Assembly: GCA_964384945.1 (NCBI GenBank)
Contig: CAYLMK010000002.1
Coordinates: 1-64,000, forward strand
Source: S015-6 sp964384945
GTDB taxonomy: Bacteria; Desulfobacterota; DSWW01
DNA length: 64,000 nucleotides
Direction of reading: 5' to 3'
The notes under the pieces are model-generated. The model was not told the DNA's origin. It saw only the letters and a list, made by a program, of their open reading frames with translations, and searched no databases. The position numbers were made by a program, and so were the translations under genes. Numbering within the stretch: position 1 is the first letter of the stretch; the number at the start of each line of letters is the position of its first letter. Of this stretch, positions 51,522 to 60,929 are shown piece after piece.

Positions 51522-51899
51522 TCACCGAGAGGAAACCCAGGCCTCGGCCGCCTCCATACCCCGGAAGACCATGACCTCGTTGGGCGCGGCGCCCGCGTAG
51601 GCCTCGAACATCCTGGACATTCCGTAGCCGACATCGGATGACACGACCAGGGCGGCCTTCCAGGTGGGGCCGCGTGTCGGGGCGATTTCCTGCTGATAGG
51701 CGGCGATCGCCCGCAGGTCCTCACTTGTGACAGCGGCCGGGTCCACCTGCCGGAAGTCCCAGATCGAGGGCATCCCGGGACGGAAGTGCTCGGACTGCAG
51801 AAACTCCCGCATGGCGCGCAGGTAGTCGGCGAGCGTAAAGCCGCCGCTGACCTCGAACAGCACCGCATCGATATCGGAACGGTAACGGAAGGCAATCAC
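51522..51899 (-). CDS. Small STAS/SpoIIAA-like protein
   Basis: A 125-residue protein: a strand-helix fold (IDAVLFEVSGGFTLADYLRAMREFL), an IWDFRQVDP strand, and a C-terminal helix after EVMVFRGMEAAEAW. This resembles SpoIIAA-like/STAS-type proteins. No function can be assigned. A GTG at 51899 is the preferred start (weak ribosome site); the frame extends further upstream without family features. Confidence 0.6.
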   Translation of the reverse strand: MIAFRYRSDIDAVLFEVSGGFTLADYLRAMREFLQSEHFRPGMPSIWDFRQVDPAAVTSEDLRAIAAYQQEIAPTRGPTWKAALVVSSDVGYGMSRMFEAYAGAAPNEVMVFRGMEAAEAWVSSR

Positions 51900-52032
51900 A
51901 CGGCATGTCCCCGCCCCGGTCCGCCCGTTCGGGGGATGGGGCGGAACCGGCCATACCGCTCTTATACAACAAGCCTCTCGACGCGCACAACATTTGAATT
52001 CTTCCGGTAACCCCGGTCTGTGCGTATGGGGC

Positions 52033-54270
52033 CTAAGCGTTCCGCCCGGACTGCACATCCCTGCGCAGGAAGGCGTTTCGCTCCAGGCAGCGCTTCACAC
52101 GGGCCTGGAGCTCCCGGTGGTCAAAGGGCTTTTCGATGTAGTCGTCGCCGCCGAGAAGAAACCCCTTCATGCGGTCCTCGCACCGGTTCTTGCCGGTAAG
52201 CAGAATGACCGGGATGAAGGCCGTGGCGAGCTCGGTCCGGATCCTCTCCAGAAGTCCGTAACCGCTTAGCCCGGGCATCTCGATGTCGGTGATGACCAGG
52301 TCCGGGAGATGCCGCTGCACCTGCTCCCAGCCTTCCTGCCCGTCCGCGGCCGGGATCACCCGGCAGGACAGGGCCTCCAGGGACAGGCAAACGGCCTCCC
52401 GCACGGCAGGGTCGTCCTCGGCATAGACGATCGCGGGCTGCTCGGGGCCTCTGGACGGGCGGGGCGCCTCCTCCATGCGCTCCGGTGCGGACGGGGCGTG
52501 GGAGGAACCCCGTGTATGCAGGGAAGCGCATGGGGCCTCCCAACAGGCCGCGGAAACCACCTCCTCCAGGGTGGTCACGCCCTTGCCGACCTTGTCGATA
52601 CCGTCCTCAAGGAGTGCGGACATTCCCTCCGCCCTGGCCCGGTCTCGGATCGCCCCCTCGTCCGCGCCCCGGGCTATGTCCCTTCGCAGGCCCGGGGAGA
52701 GCAGGAGGAGTTCAAAGACCCCCAACCTCCCCTTGTATCCTGTGTGTTCGCACTGGCTGCAGCCCTTGCCCCGGAAGGTTCGGCCCACTGCGCCCCGGAA
52801 CCGCGCAGGCAGCCCCTCCAGGGCCGAAGGCTCCGGGACGCCCTCTGCGCGGCAGTTCGGACAGATCCTGCGCACCAGCCTCTGGCTCACCACCGCGAGC
52901 AGCGCTGAACTTATCAGAAACGGCGGCACGCCCATATCCACCAGCCGGGTGACCGTGGAGACCGTGTCGTTGGTGTGCAGGGTGGAAAGGACGAGGTGGC
53001 CCGTCAGGGCCGCGCGGAAGGCCACCTCCGCGGTCTCGCCGTCGCGAATCTCCCCGACCATGATCACGTTGGGGTCCTGTCGCAGGATCGCGCGCAGGGA
53101 GTCGGCGAAGGAGAGCCCGGCCTCCCGCTGCACCTGCACCTGGTTGATGCCCTCGAGTTCGTATTCGATGGGATCCTCGACCGTGATGATGTTGATCCCC
53201 TCGGAGCGCAGATCCTTGAGGATGCACTGCAGGGTCGTGCTCTTGCCGCTCCCGGTCGGGCCGGTGACAAGGATCATGCCCTGGGGTCTCCGATAGCAGG
53301 CCTCCAGGGCCTTCCGCCGCTCCCCCTCCAGGCCCAGCAAGCCGAGATCGACCTTTCGCTCGGTCTGGTCCAGCAGGCGGACGACGATCTTCTCTCCGTA
53401 AAAGGTAGGCAGGCTCGAAACCCGGAGATCCAGCCGCCGGCCCTCGACCTGGAGTCGGATCCCTCCGTCCTGGGGCGTGCGCTTCTTGGCGATGTCCATG
53501 CGGGCCGTGACCTTGATCCGGCTCAGCACCGACTGCTGAAGATACTTGGGGATCGACATGCGGCGCCGGAGGATCCCGTCCAGCCTGAAGCGAACCTGCA
53601 GGTAGTGGCGGGTGGGCTCGAAGTGGATGTCGCTCGCCTCCTTCCGCACCGCCTCCAGCAGGATCAGGTTCACGAGCCGGACGATCGGGGCCGTTGCCGG
53701 GTCCGGGTGGTCGGCCTGCCTCCCGGGGGCCTGCCCCACCGTGGCGGACCCTTCGACCTGGACGATCGAGGATGCGCCCGTCCCGTCCGGGTCCGTCCGC
53801 CGCGCCACGTTTCGGACCAGCTTCTCCAGGGCCTCCTCCATGCCATAGTGCTGCTCGAGGGCGATGTCGAACTCGCGGGCGGAGCAAAGCAGGGCCCGGA
53901 CCCGCATTCCGGTGGCGAATTCGATGGCCTGGACCGCTTCGGTATCCTGCGGCTCCGGCGTGGCGACATGAAGGACCCGCGCCTCCTTCCTGAGGGGGAG
54001 GGCCCGGTATCTCTTTGCCACGGCATAGGGCAACGCCGCGACTGCATCGGGGTCTGCGGCGCGGTCCGCAACATCGACGATCTCCACTGCGAGCTGGTGG
54101 GAGAGTGCCTCGAGCAGCGTCTGTTCCCCGAGGATTCCCCTCTCCAGGAGCAGGGCGCCCAGCTTGCCTCCCTGCCTCCGCTGTTCCGCGAGGACCGCAT
54201 CGAGGTCCGCCTTCTGCAGCCATCCCCGCGCCACCAGGAGTTCGCCGAGGCGTCTTTTCGCGTTCTGCAT
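52033..54270 (-). CDS. PilB/GspE-type ATPase fused to a C-terminal receiver domain
   Basis: A 745-residue fusion. The N-terminal domain (1-150) resembles MshEN/GspE_N. The ATPase has Walker A GPTGSGKST (337-345), Asp-box ITVEDPIEYE, Walker B VGEIRDGETAEVA (405-417), the His-box STLHTNDT, and the tetracysteine zinc site (Cys470/473/504/507). After a linker (575-612) a response-regulator receiver domain follows: acidic pair D619-D620, phospho-site D662 in VITDIEMPGLSG, and Lys714 in IEKPF. Phosphorylation could control the pilus or secretion motor; that is inference. It lies six bases downstream of a REC-histidine kinase. Confidence 0.93.
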   Translation of the reverse strand: MQNAKRRLGELLVARGWLQKADLDAVLAEQRRQGGKLGALLLERGILGEQTLLEALSHQLAVEIVDVADRAADPDAVAALPYAVAKRYRALPLRKEARVLHVATPEPQDTEAVQAIEFATGMRVRALLCSAREFDIALEQHYGMEEALEKLVRNVARRTDPDGTGASSIVQVEGSATVGQAPGRQADHPDPATAPIVRLVNLILLEAVRKEASDIHFEPTRHYLQVRFRLDGILRRRMSIPKYLQQSVLSRIKVTARMDIAKKRTPQDGGIRLQVEGRRLDLRVSSLPTFYGEKIVVRLLDQTERKVDLGLLGLEGERRKALEACYRRPQGMILVTGPTGSGKSTTLQCILKDLRSEGINIITVEDPIEYELEGINQVQVQREAGLSFADSLRAILRQDPNVIMVGEIRDGETAEVAFRAALTGHLVLSTLHTNDTVSTVTRLVDMGVPPFLISSALLAVVSQRLVRRICPNCRAEGVPEPSALEGLPARFRGAVGRTFRGKGCSQCEHTGYKGRLGVFELLLLSPGLRRDIARGADEGAIRDRARAEGMSALLEDGIDKVGKGVTTLEEVVSAACWEAPCASLHTRGSSHAPSAPERMEEAPRPSRGPEQPAIVYAEDDPAVREAVCLSLEALSCRVIPAADGQEGWEQVQRHLPDLVITDIEMPGLSGYGLLERIRTELATAFIPVILLTGKNRCEDRMKGFLLGGDDYIEKPFDHRELQARVKRCLERNAFLRRDVQSGRNA

Positions 54271-54276
54271 CCGCTC

Positions 54277-55461
54277 TCACCCCGCCCTTCCGAAGGCCCG
54301 TTTTTCCGTCTCCGGGTTTTCCGGGGGCCCGATGGGCAGGAGCACGTGAAAGCAGGCGCCCTTGAGCCCCCACGCCTTTTCCCACACCCTTCCGCCGTGC
54401 TCGGAGACGATCTTGGCCACGATCGCCAGCCCCAGCCCCGTGCCTCCGGGCTTCCCGCGCGTGACAAAGGGCTGGAACAGGGTGCGTCGGATCGAGTCCG
54501 GGATCCCGGGACCCGAATCAGCCACCCGTATCACCGCCTGTCCGGTGCCGGCAAGCTCGGAGGCAACGAGGACTTCGCCGCCCTTGCCGGCCGCATCCAC
54601 GGCGTTGCCGACGAGGTTTTCCAGTACGCGGTAGACCTGCGGCGGACGGATCCAAAGCGGCCCTTCGTACGCCAGGCTTGTGCGCAAACGCACACCCGCG
54701 GCCTCGCACGCTGCGGCAAAGGCCTCCTGGACAGAGGCCGCCAGGGCGGAGAGGGCATAGGGACGCAGGGAGCCCCGACCATCCTGCGGCTTGGCAAACA
54801 GGAGCAACTCATCGATCGTGCGGCCCATGCGCTCGGCCTGCTCGAGGATTGCGCGGACCGGTCGATCCCTGGCGGCGCCGTCGAGTTCCTCGTCCCGAAG
54901 AAGGCCTGCCTGGCACCGAATGGCGGTCAACGGATTCCGCAGGTCATGGGCGATCATACCGGCCAGCCTGCCCAGGGCTGCCCACCGCTCCTCCTGTATC
55001 TTCGCGGCCTTGAGCCTCCTCGTTCGGGCGAGCAGCCACCGGAGTTGTTCGTTCTTCCGCTGCAGGCTCGTAAGGAGCCGCTCCTTGTCCACGAGCAGCC
55101 CGTGCGTCTCCACGGCCCTCTTGAGCTTGGCGAGCAGATCTTCCGGATGCCACGGTTTGGAGACGTACCCGAAAACGTGGCCGGCATTGATGGCATCGAT
55201 CAGCCCCTCTGCGTCGGTGTAGCCCGTGAGGAGGATCCTCTGGGTCAGAGGGCATCTCCTCGAGGCCTCGGCCAGGAACTCCACGCCGGTCATTCCCGGC
55301 ATGCGCTGATCCGAAATCACCGCGGCCACGGGATTCCTCTCCAGCGAGCGCAGCCCCTCCTCGCCGTCCCTGGCAAGGTAGGTCCTGTAGGCGCCCCGCA
55401 GGGTGCGGTTGAGCAGGTTCAGGCTCTCGGGCTCATCGTCCACGATCAGCACCTTGGCCAT
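54277..55461 (-). CDS. Histidine kinase with N-terminal receiver domain
   Basis: A 394-residue protein: a receiver domain first (1-120; DDEP near the start, phospho-site Asp51 in VISDQRMPG, Lys102 in SKPW), a coiled-coil linker, then a HisKA domain with the phosphorylated His172 in IAHDLRNPLTAI and a HATPase with N-box RVLENLVGNAVDA, G1 DSGPGIPD and G2 GKPGGTGLGLAI. No membrane helix is seen. It is directly upstream of the PilB-receiver fusion and probably controls it. Start ATG 55461 has GGGAAGAG upstream. Confidence 0.93.
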   Translation of the reverse strand: MAKVLIVDDEPESLNLLNRTLRGAYRTYLARDGEEGLRSLERNPVAAVISDQRMPGMTGVEFLAEASRRCPLTQRILLTGYTDAEGLIDAINAGHVFGYVSKPWHPEDLLAKLKRAVETHGLLVDKERLLTSLQRKNEQLRWLLARTRRLKAAKIQEERWAALGRLAGMIAHDLRNPLTAIRCQAGLLRDEELDGAARDRPVRAILEQAERMGRTIDELLLFAKPQDGRGSLRPYALSALAASVQEAFAAACEAAGVRLRTSLAYEGPLWIRPPQVYRVLENLVGNAVDAAGKGGEVLVASELAGTGQAVIRVADSGPGIPDSIRRTLFQPFVTRGKPGGTGLGLAIVAKIVSEHGGRVWEKAWGLKGACFHVLLPIGPPENPETEKRAFGRAG

Positions 55462-55505
55462 CTCTTCCCGCTCGGCGGGGTCCCCGGCCGTGTGGACCAT
55501 CCTCC

Positions 55506-55751
55506 TCACCCACTGATCGTTCTTCGGTCGCGGCCGCCCCTCTGCCGCCGTGTGCCAGCCCGTGCAACGGCGCACGGCGCGGGCCAGGCAATCTCCGCAT
55601 TCTTGGCGTATCCCTCGATCACGAGGATCAGAACGTACCGGGCCAGCACCGCGGCCCCCCTCTCGTCCCCGCAGACCTTCTCCGCCTCCTCAAGCACGAT
55701 CGCAGCCAGGTCCCAGAGGGTGGTCTCGGCAACGGCGCCCGAACGCTTCAT
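55506..55751 (-). CDS. Small hypothetical protein upstream of the receiver-kinase gene
   Basis: An 81-residue protein with a helical central segment (VAETTLWDLAAIVLEEAEKVC and AAVLARYVLILVIEGYAKNA) and a basic tail. I do not recognise a family. A GGGGG lies eight bases before the ATG. It is 44 bases upstream of the REC-kinase gene, same strand, so it may be the first gene of that operon. Whether it is really translated is uncertain. Confidence 0.4.
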   Translation of the reverse strand: MKRSGAVAETTLWDLAAIVLEEAEKVCGDERGAAVLARYVLILVIEGYAKNAEIAWPAPCAVARAGTRRQRGGRDRRTISG

Positions 55752-56107
55752 GGCAGGCCCCCCTTGAGGACTCGGGGGATGTCCACGGCAAGCTTCGTGC
55801 CACGCGGGCCGTGCGGGCCGCCCACCCGTGCGCTTCCCGCGCGCGGCCTGAACCCGGATTGTCGCCGCCAACCCGCACGCGCTCGGGGGGATCTTCCCGA
55901 GAATGGTCCGGATCCTCTACAGTAAGCGGGCATTTCCCGCCGGAAAGGCAAAGGGATTTGGACGGTTGTGCTCCGGAAGGTCCCTGACGGCGCGCCGACA
56001 ACCTTTCTGCACATCCACAAAACAGGGTGCGGTTGCGTTTGGGCCGCCTTGAGGTATCATGTTCACCGGCACCGCGCACGGCGGCGGCAAGCAAGGAACC
56101 CACGGCC
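55752..56107. other. Divergent intergenic region
   Basis: A 356-base gap between the small hypothetical (minus) and suhB (plus). It holds the suhB promoter described separately. No gene is seen. Confidence 0.5.
56033..56060 (+). promoter_or_regulatory. Sigma70-like promoter for suhB
   Basis: TTGCGT (56033-56038) and TATCAT (56055-56060) are separated by 16 bases, about 47 bases before the ATG at 56108. The -10 box matches at five of six positions. Confidence 0.5.
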
Positions 56108-56953
56108 ATGCTCGAATCCTTCCACATCCCGGCAGGTCCATGGAAAGAGCATCTCGAGACCGCCGTCCGCGCAGCCGAGGACGCGGGCAGAACCCAGTTG
56201 GAGGCCTTTGAGAAGCCCCACCGGGTGGATTTCAAGGGCGAAAGGGACCTCGTCACCGAGGTGGACCGCGCCAGCGAGGAGGCCATCCAGGGCCGGCTCC
56301 GTCGCGCCTTTCCATCCCACGATTTCCTGATGGAGGAACGAAAGACTCCTCGGACCGGTTCCCCCTACCTCTGGGTGGTCGACCCCCTGGACGGCACGAC
56401 CAACTACACCCACGGCTACCCGCACTTCTGCTGTTCCATCGCCCTGCTGCACGAGGGGAAGACCGTGCTGGGCGTGGTGCTCGATCCCGTCCGGAAGGAT
56501 CTCTTCATCGCGGTCACCGGCCGCGGGGCCTACCTGAACGGGAGGAGGATCCGGACGAGCGAAGAGGATCGATTGATCCGATGTCTGATCGGCACCGGGT
56601 TTCCGAACGACCTCCGGAACGCAAGGGACAAGAACCTGCGCAGGTTCGCCAGGGTGCTTCCGCAGGTTCGAGGCATCCGTCGGTCCGGGTCGGCGGCCCT
56701 GGATTTCTGCTACCTCGCCGCCGGCAGACTGGACGGGTACTGGGTTCTCACGCTCTCTCCCTGGGACTCTGCGGCAGGGGTCCTCCTGGTAGGGGAGGCC
56801 GGAGGTTGCGTGACCGACATCGAAGGCTCACCGCCTCATCTCCACACCGAGTCCTTCGTGGCTTCCAACGGCCGCATTCAGGGCGAGCTCCTTTCGCTCC
56901 TCTCCGGAAGGGCCGGGGCTCGGGCTAGCCGGTCTTCGGGGCGAAGAAGATGA
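56108..56953 (+). CDS. suhB: Inositol monophosphatase family protein
   Basis: Mg2+/Li+-sensitive sugar phosphatase of the IMPase/SuhB family, 281 residues. The metal site is WVVDPLDGTTNYTHGYPHF, with the earlier Glu/Asp in LVTEVDRASE and FLMEER. The second Asp is in LTLSPWDSAAGVLLVGEAGG. Substrate may be inositol phosphate or another sugar phosphate. It overlaps the convergent mltA gene by 29 bases. Confidence 0.93.
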   Translation: MLESFHIPAGPWKEHLETAVRAAEDAGRTQLEAFEKPHRVDFKGERDLVTEVDRASEEAIQGRLRRAFPSHDFLMEERKTPRTGSPYLWVVDPLDGTTNYTHGYPHFCCSIALLHEGKTVLGVVLDPVRKDLFIAVTGRGAYLNGRRIRTSEEDRLIRCLIGTGFPNDLRNARDKNLRRFARVLPQVRGIRRSGSAALDFCYLAAGRLDGYWVLTLSPWDSAAGVLLVGEAGGCVTDIEGSPPHLHTESFVASNGRIQGELLSLLSGRAGARASRSSGRRR

Positions 56954-58157
56954 TCTTTCCCTTCCGGTTCATCCATCCGGCCTGCATGCCCGCGTCGTCT
57001 CCGTCCCCCCAGAAAATATCCGCCCGATTCGGGCCACGGACGGCGCCGCCCACATCCTGCACCAGCACGAACCTCCGAAGCTTCTCCCAGGACACGGGCC
57101 TGCCGTCCTTGCCGATGACCGGCGCCTCGGTCTCGATGTAGGCGAGGGCGCCCGCCGGGTAGCAGGCAGGGTCGACCGCGATCGACCGGCCGCCGGTCAG
57201 CTTGACGCCCAGGCTTCCCAAGGGCCCGGCCGGAACCGTCTCGAAGAACACGTAGCTCTCGTTGTAGTCCATGATGGCGGCCTGCTCCTCGGGGTTGGAT
57301 TTCAGGTACTGCCGGATAGACCACATCGATTTTTCCTCCCCCTGGACAGCGCCCCGCTCAACCAGCAGGTTTCCGATGCCACGGTAGGGACGGCCGTTGC
57401 TGGCCGCATAGTGCACGTGCAGGACGCTCCGGTCGGGCATGACGATCTTTCCCGATCCCTGAATGTGCAGAAAGAACACATCCACCGGATCCTTGAGCCA
57501 GGCGATCTCGTAGCCCTTTCCGGCGAGCAGCCCGAGCCGGTCGATTTCGTGCCTCGTGTAGTATGGCACCAGGTTTCCTTCGCTGTAACGGCCCACGATT
57601 CGGATCCCCCGGAGGCTCGTTTGAAAGAGGCCCAGGTCCGCCTTGATGAGGTCCGCGGGCACCCGGTAGATCGGCGCCGTGTAACCGATGCCCGGCAGGC
57701 GCGATCCGGAGAGGATGGGCTCGTAATAGCCCGTGAAGTTCACCTCCTTGGCCTTTCCCCCTCCCTGATACGCGACAAACCGGTCCCGCATGGCCTCTTT
57801 CATGGCCTTTCCGTCCAACGGCTTGTCGAGCAAGCTGCGGAACTGCTGAAGCATGGACCTCATGTCTTTCGCCGAGTAACGGTCCCTGCCGAACCAGACC
57901 GGCGCGTCCGCGTCGCGGCGCTCGTAATAGGCGAGGCTTCCGTCCACCGCTTCTCTCAGGGTCGCGGCGGGAAGGTCGTCCGACAGGTCGGAGACGCCCG
58001 GCTTGCCCGTACGCGCCAGGCTCGCCTCCGCGCTCTCGGGAGGCGGCGCCTTCTCTTCCTCGGCCTTCTTGATGGGTGCGGCGCAACCGGCCAGGACCCA
58101 CGCCGCCAATACAAGCCCGAACAGGAAACAGGCCGCTCGTCCGTTCCAACTCCTCAT
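56925..58157 (-). CDS. mltA: Membrane-bound lytic murein transglycosylase A
   Basis: Outer-membrane lipoprotein that cleaves peptidoglycan, forming 1,6-anhydro ends; 410 residues. A lipobox LAGC (Cys25) follows the signal. The MltA domain has VNFTGYYEPILSGS and FFLHIQGSGKIV; the C-terminal 3D domain has VQDVGGAVRGPNRADIFWGDGDDAG with the catalytic Asp. ATG 58157 has a strong AAGGAGGGTG upstream. With NagZ and the PBPs it shapes the cell-wall turnover theme of the window. Confidence 0.95.
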   Translation of the reverse strand: MRSWNGRAACFLFGLVLAAWVLAGCAAPIKKAEEEKAPPPESAEASLARTGKPGVSDLSDDLPAATLREAVDGSLAYYERRDADAPVWFGRDRYSAKDMRSMLQQFRSLLDKPLDGKAMKEAMRDRFVAYQGGGKAKEVNFTGYYEPILSGSRLPGIGYTAPIYRVPADLIKADLGLFQTSLRGIRIVGRYSEGNLVPYYTRHEIDRLGLLAGKGYEIAWLKDPVDVFFLHIQGSGKIVMPDRSVLHVHYAASNGRPYRGIGNLLVERGAVQGEEKSMWSIRQYLKSNPEEQAAIMDYNESYVFFETVPAGPLGSLGVKLTGGRSIAVDPACYPAGALAYIETEAPVIGKDGRPVSWEKLRRFVLVQDVGGAVRGPNRADIFWGDGDDAGMQAGWMNRKGKIIFFAPKTG

Positions 58158-58257
58158 CTTCACACCCTCCTTCCGATAACTCACGATCCTCGAAGCGCAA
58201 CGGCCGGCTTCCCCGGACGCCCGCCCCCTTCCCGTTGCTACCCTTGGGCCGCGCCTG

Positions 58258-58287
58258 TTGTCAAGGGTCCATCTTTCCTGATATTTT
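58258..58287 (+). promoter_or_regulatory. Putative thiDN promoter
   Basis: TTGTCA (58258-58263) and TATTTT (58282-58287) are separated by 18 bases, 120 bases before the ATG. The reverse complement of the same box, TTGACA, could serve as the -35 for mltA. No TPP riboswitch motif is seen in the leader. Confidence 0.4.
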
Positions 58288-58406
58288 TTTCAAGACGATG
58301 GCTTCTCAACGCGCAACGCAACCGGACGCCTCTGCACCGGGCATCCCATCCGGGGGCTGGAGGGGCGGCGGCGGCCCGGCAGAGTCATGAAGAGACGGAG
58401 AACCCG

Positions 58407-59774
58407 ATGCATGAACCCAATGCAGGCCCGGTCGCTCATGCCCTTCCCTGCGTGCTCACGATCGCCGGTTCCGACTCCGGCGGAGGGGCAGGCATGCAGG
58501 CGGACCTCAAGACCATCACGGTCCTCGGCGCCTTCGGGATGAGCGCCCTGACCGCCCTGACCGCACAGAACACGAGGGTCGTGCAGGCGGTCCATGCCGT
58601 CCCGCCGCGCTTCGTTCTCGAGCAGATCGAGGCGGTGGCGACCGACCTGCCGGTACACGCGGCGAAGACCGGGATGCTCGCCAACCGGGAGATCGTCGAG
58701 GCCGTTGCCGAAGGGATCCGCCGCTTTCAGATCCGCAACCTCGTGGTGGACCCGGTCTTCGTCTCGAAGGGGGGCCACCCGCTCCTGGAGGAAGATGCCG
58801 TGGAGGCCCTGACCCGGACCCTGCTTCCTCTGGCGCGGCTCATCACCCCGAATCTCCACGAGGCCCGCCGCCTGAGCGGAATGGAAATGGTCACGGAGGA
58901 AGAGCGCAGGGAAGCGGCCCGCCGCCTTCACGGAATGGGCCCCGGCGCGGTGCTGATCAAGGGCGGCCACGGCCGGGGCCCGGCGGCAGAGGACCTGCTG
59001 TTCGACGGCACCTCGTTCCGGACCTACTCGGCCCGCCGGCTCGACACCCCGCACACGCACGGCACAGGCTGCACCCTCTCCGCGGCAATCGCCACCTTCC
59101 TCGCCCGGGGACTGGATCTCGCCCAGGCCGTGGACCGGGCCAAGCGGTTCATCACCGAGGCGATCCGGCACGCCCTCCCCCTGGGCGCGGGACACGGGCC
59201 CACGAACCACTTCGCGGCCGGGATGCAGGAGATCGAGACAGACCGCGTTCTGGGCGCCCTGTGCCGCGCGGCAGCCACCCTTCGGGAAAACCCCTCCCTG
59301 GCCAAGCTCGCGCCCGAGGTCCAGTGCAACCTGGGGTACGCACTGCCGCTCGCGGCCACCCATGAAGAGGTCGCGGCCTTCCCGGGCAGGATCGTGCGCC
59401 TGCCCGAGGGGCTCACGGTCGCCAGACCCCCTGCCTTCGGCGCCTCGCGCCACATCGCCAATGTCATCCTGGCCGCCATGCGGCACCATTCGCAGCTCCG
59501 CTCCACGATGAACATCGCCTTCTCCGAGGCGCTGCTCCGCAGGGCCATGGAGAAGGGGCTGACCGCGGTAGGCTTCGACCGGGCCGGGGAACCCAGGGAG
59601 GTCAAGGAGCGCGAAGGCTCCTCCCTCGAGTGGGGCACAGGCGCGGCAATCAGCGGAACGAGGGAGGTCCCGGATCTGGTCTACGACCGCGGGGAGGTGG
59701 GAAAAGAGCCCATGATCCGGATCCTCGGCACGGACCCGGAGGATGTGCTCCGAAAGGCCCTGCTCCTCGTCTGA
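58407..59774 (+). CDS. thiD: HMP(-P) kinase fused to ThiN-type thiamine-phosphate synthase
   Basis: A 455-residue fusion. ThiD (1-265) phosphorylates hydroxymethylpyrimidine and its phosphate: it begins LTIAGSDSGGGAGMQADLKT and has TPNLHEARRLSG, a GGHG loop and GTGCTLSAAIATFLARG. The C-terminal ThiN domain (about 285-455; GYALPLAATHEEVAAF, NIAFSEALLRRAMEKGL) can replace ThiE. Thus it covers two late steps of thiamine synthesis. Fusions of this type are best known in archaea. ATG 58407 has GGAG upstream. Confidence 0.93.
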   Translation: MHEPNAGPVAHALPCVLTIAGSDSGGGAGMQADLKTITVLGAFGMSALTALTAQNTRVVQAVHAVPPRFVLEQIEAVATDLPVHAAKTGMLANREIVEAVAEGIRRFQIRNLVVDPVFVSKGGHPLLEEDAVEALTRTLLPLARLITPNLHEARRLSGMEMVTEEERREAARRLHGMGPGAVLIKGGHGRGPAAEDLLFDGTSFRTYSARRLDTPHTHGTGCTLSAAIATFLARGLDLAQAVDRAKRFITEAIRHALPLGAGHGPTNHFAAGMQEIETDRVLGALCRAAATLRENPSLAKLAPEVQCNLGYALPLAATHEEVAAFPGRIVRLPEGLTVARPPAFGASRHIANVILAAMRHHSQLRSTMNIAFSEALLRRAMEKGLTAVGFDRAGEPREVKEREGSSLEWGTGAAISGTREVPDLVYDRGEVGKEPMIRILGTDPEDVLRKALLLV

Positions 59775-59844
59775 GCGATCCGCTTCCGGACCGGCCGGCG
59801 ATGCGGGGAGAAACTCGAGGGATCGAAAGCCCTCGTGCGCGCGT

Positions 59845-60921
59845 TCACTCGGGAAGCGCAAAATCGAGGATGCGCATCTTTTTACGGCACTCGAGAGAAC
59901 CTCCGGTCTCCCAAAGAATCAGGTAGCCGGACGCCGACGCGGCCTGTTCCAGGTAGGCAACCCCTTTTTCCGCCCCCATGGCGAAGACGGCGGTGGCCAG
60001 AGCATCCGCATGCGCACAACTCGGGTGGACGATCGTTACGGATCGCACAGCGCCGGCAGCGGAGAAGCCGCGCGCCTTCGGGTTGAAGATATGACCGAAC
60101 CTCCTGTCTTGTACGATTGCGAACCGCTCGTAGTCGCCGGAGGTGGCGATCGCTTCGTTTTCCAGCAGGACATGGCCTAGGATCCTTCCTCCCGGCCGCG
60201 GGTCCTGGATCCCGATCTCCCATTTCCTTGCCCCGTCCGCACCGCTGACGCCGAATACCCCGATGTCCCCGCCCAGGTTGATCATTCCTCCGACGGCTCC
60301 GGAGGCCTTGAGCAACTCGATGCCCCTGTCGACGGCGTACCCTTTGGCAATGCCGCTCAGATCGATTCGCAGGGATGCGTCCGAGATCCGCACCAAAGGT
60401 GCGAGGATCTCGATCTTCTCCATACCGCCCGTGCGCAAAGCGATTTCGATCTCGGCCTCGGTGGGCATCGTGTGCGATCTGCGGGTCGAGTCCCAGAGGA
60501 CCTTGAGCGTTCCCAGACTGATGTCGAAGACGCCGCCGGTGGCTTCGTGGAGCCTCTTCGAAACCGTCAGCATCTCCATTAGTTCGCCGGACACCGGGAC
60601 CCACGCGCCTCTCGGCAGCCGGTTGACCTCCGAATCCGGATCGTAGAAGGAAGCGGACTTCTCGATTCGGGCCAGCAGATCCATCAGATTCCGTTCTATC
60701 CGCCGGTTGCACTCCCGGTCCGCTCCGTAGAATCGACACTCGGCCCTCGAACCCATTGCGAAGAAGTCCGATCGGGTCTCTACCGGCTTCTCCTTCCCTT
60801 CTTCCGGATGGACCGGCTCCGCAAGGAACAGAAGTGCGGCAAGGAACGCGGTCGGGAAAACCAGCACGGAAAAGGATGGACAGCGGCCTCTTCGGGCAGC
60901 CGGAACCATGGGAAGAACCAT
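59845..60921 (-). CDS. apbE: FAD:protein FMN transferase
   Basis: Attaches FMN covalently to periplasmic flavoproteins (ApbE), 358 residues. A hydrophobic N-terminus suggests export. Motifs include the FFAMGSRAECRFYG start, FYDPDSEVNRLPRG, GVFDISLGTLKVLW, IDLSGIAKGYAVDRGIELLKA and the C-terminal HADALATAVFAMGAEKG. No obvious FMN-binding target is in the window, so the client is unknown. It lies 8 bases after the DUF362 gene, which suggests it belongs to the hydrogenase operon. Confidence 0.92.
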   Translation of the reverse strand: MVLPMVPAARRGRCPSFSVLVFPTAFLAALLFLAEPVHPEEGKEKPVETRSDFFAMGSRAECRFYGADRECNRRIERNLMDLLARIEKSASFYDPDSEVNRLPRGAWVPVSGELMEMLTVSKRLHEATGGVFDISLGTLKVLWDSTRRSHTMPTEAEIEIALRTGGMEKIEILAPLVRISDASLRIDLSGIAKGYAVDRGIELLKASGAVGGMINLGGDIGVFGVSGADGARKWEIGIQDPRPGGRILGHVLLENEAIATSGDYERFAIVQDRRFGHIFNPKARGFSAAGAVRSVTIVHPSCAHADALATAVFAMGAEKGVAYLEQAASASGYLILWETGGSLECRKKMRILDFALPE

Positions 60922-60929
60922 TTCACGCG

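Noticed and set aside
57411..58406. Long open frame before thiDN
   Set aside because: Antisense to mltA with no family features; the fusion protein starts at 58407.
58158..58406. TPP riboswitch before thiDN
   Set aside because: The conserved CUGAGA and downstream elements of the TPP aptamer are not present.
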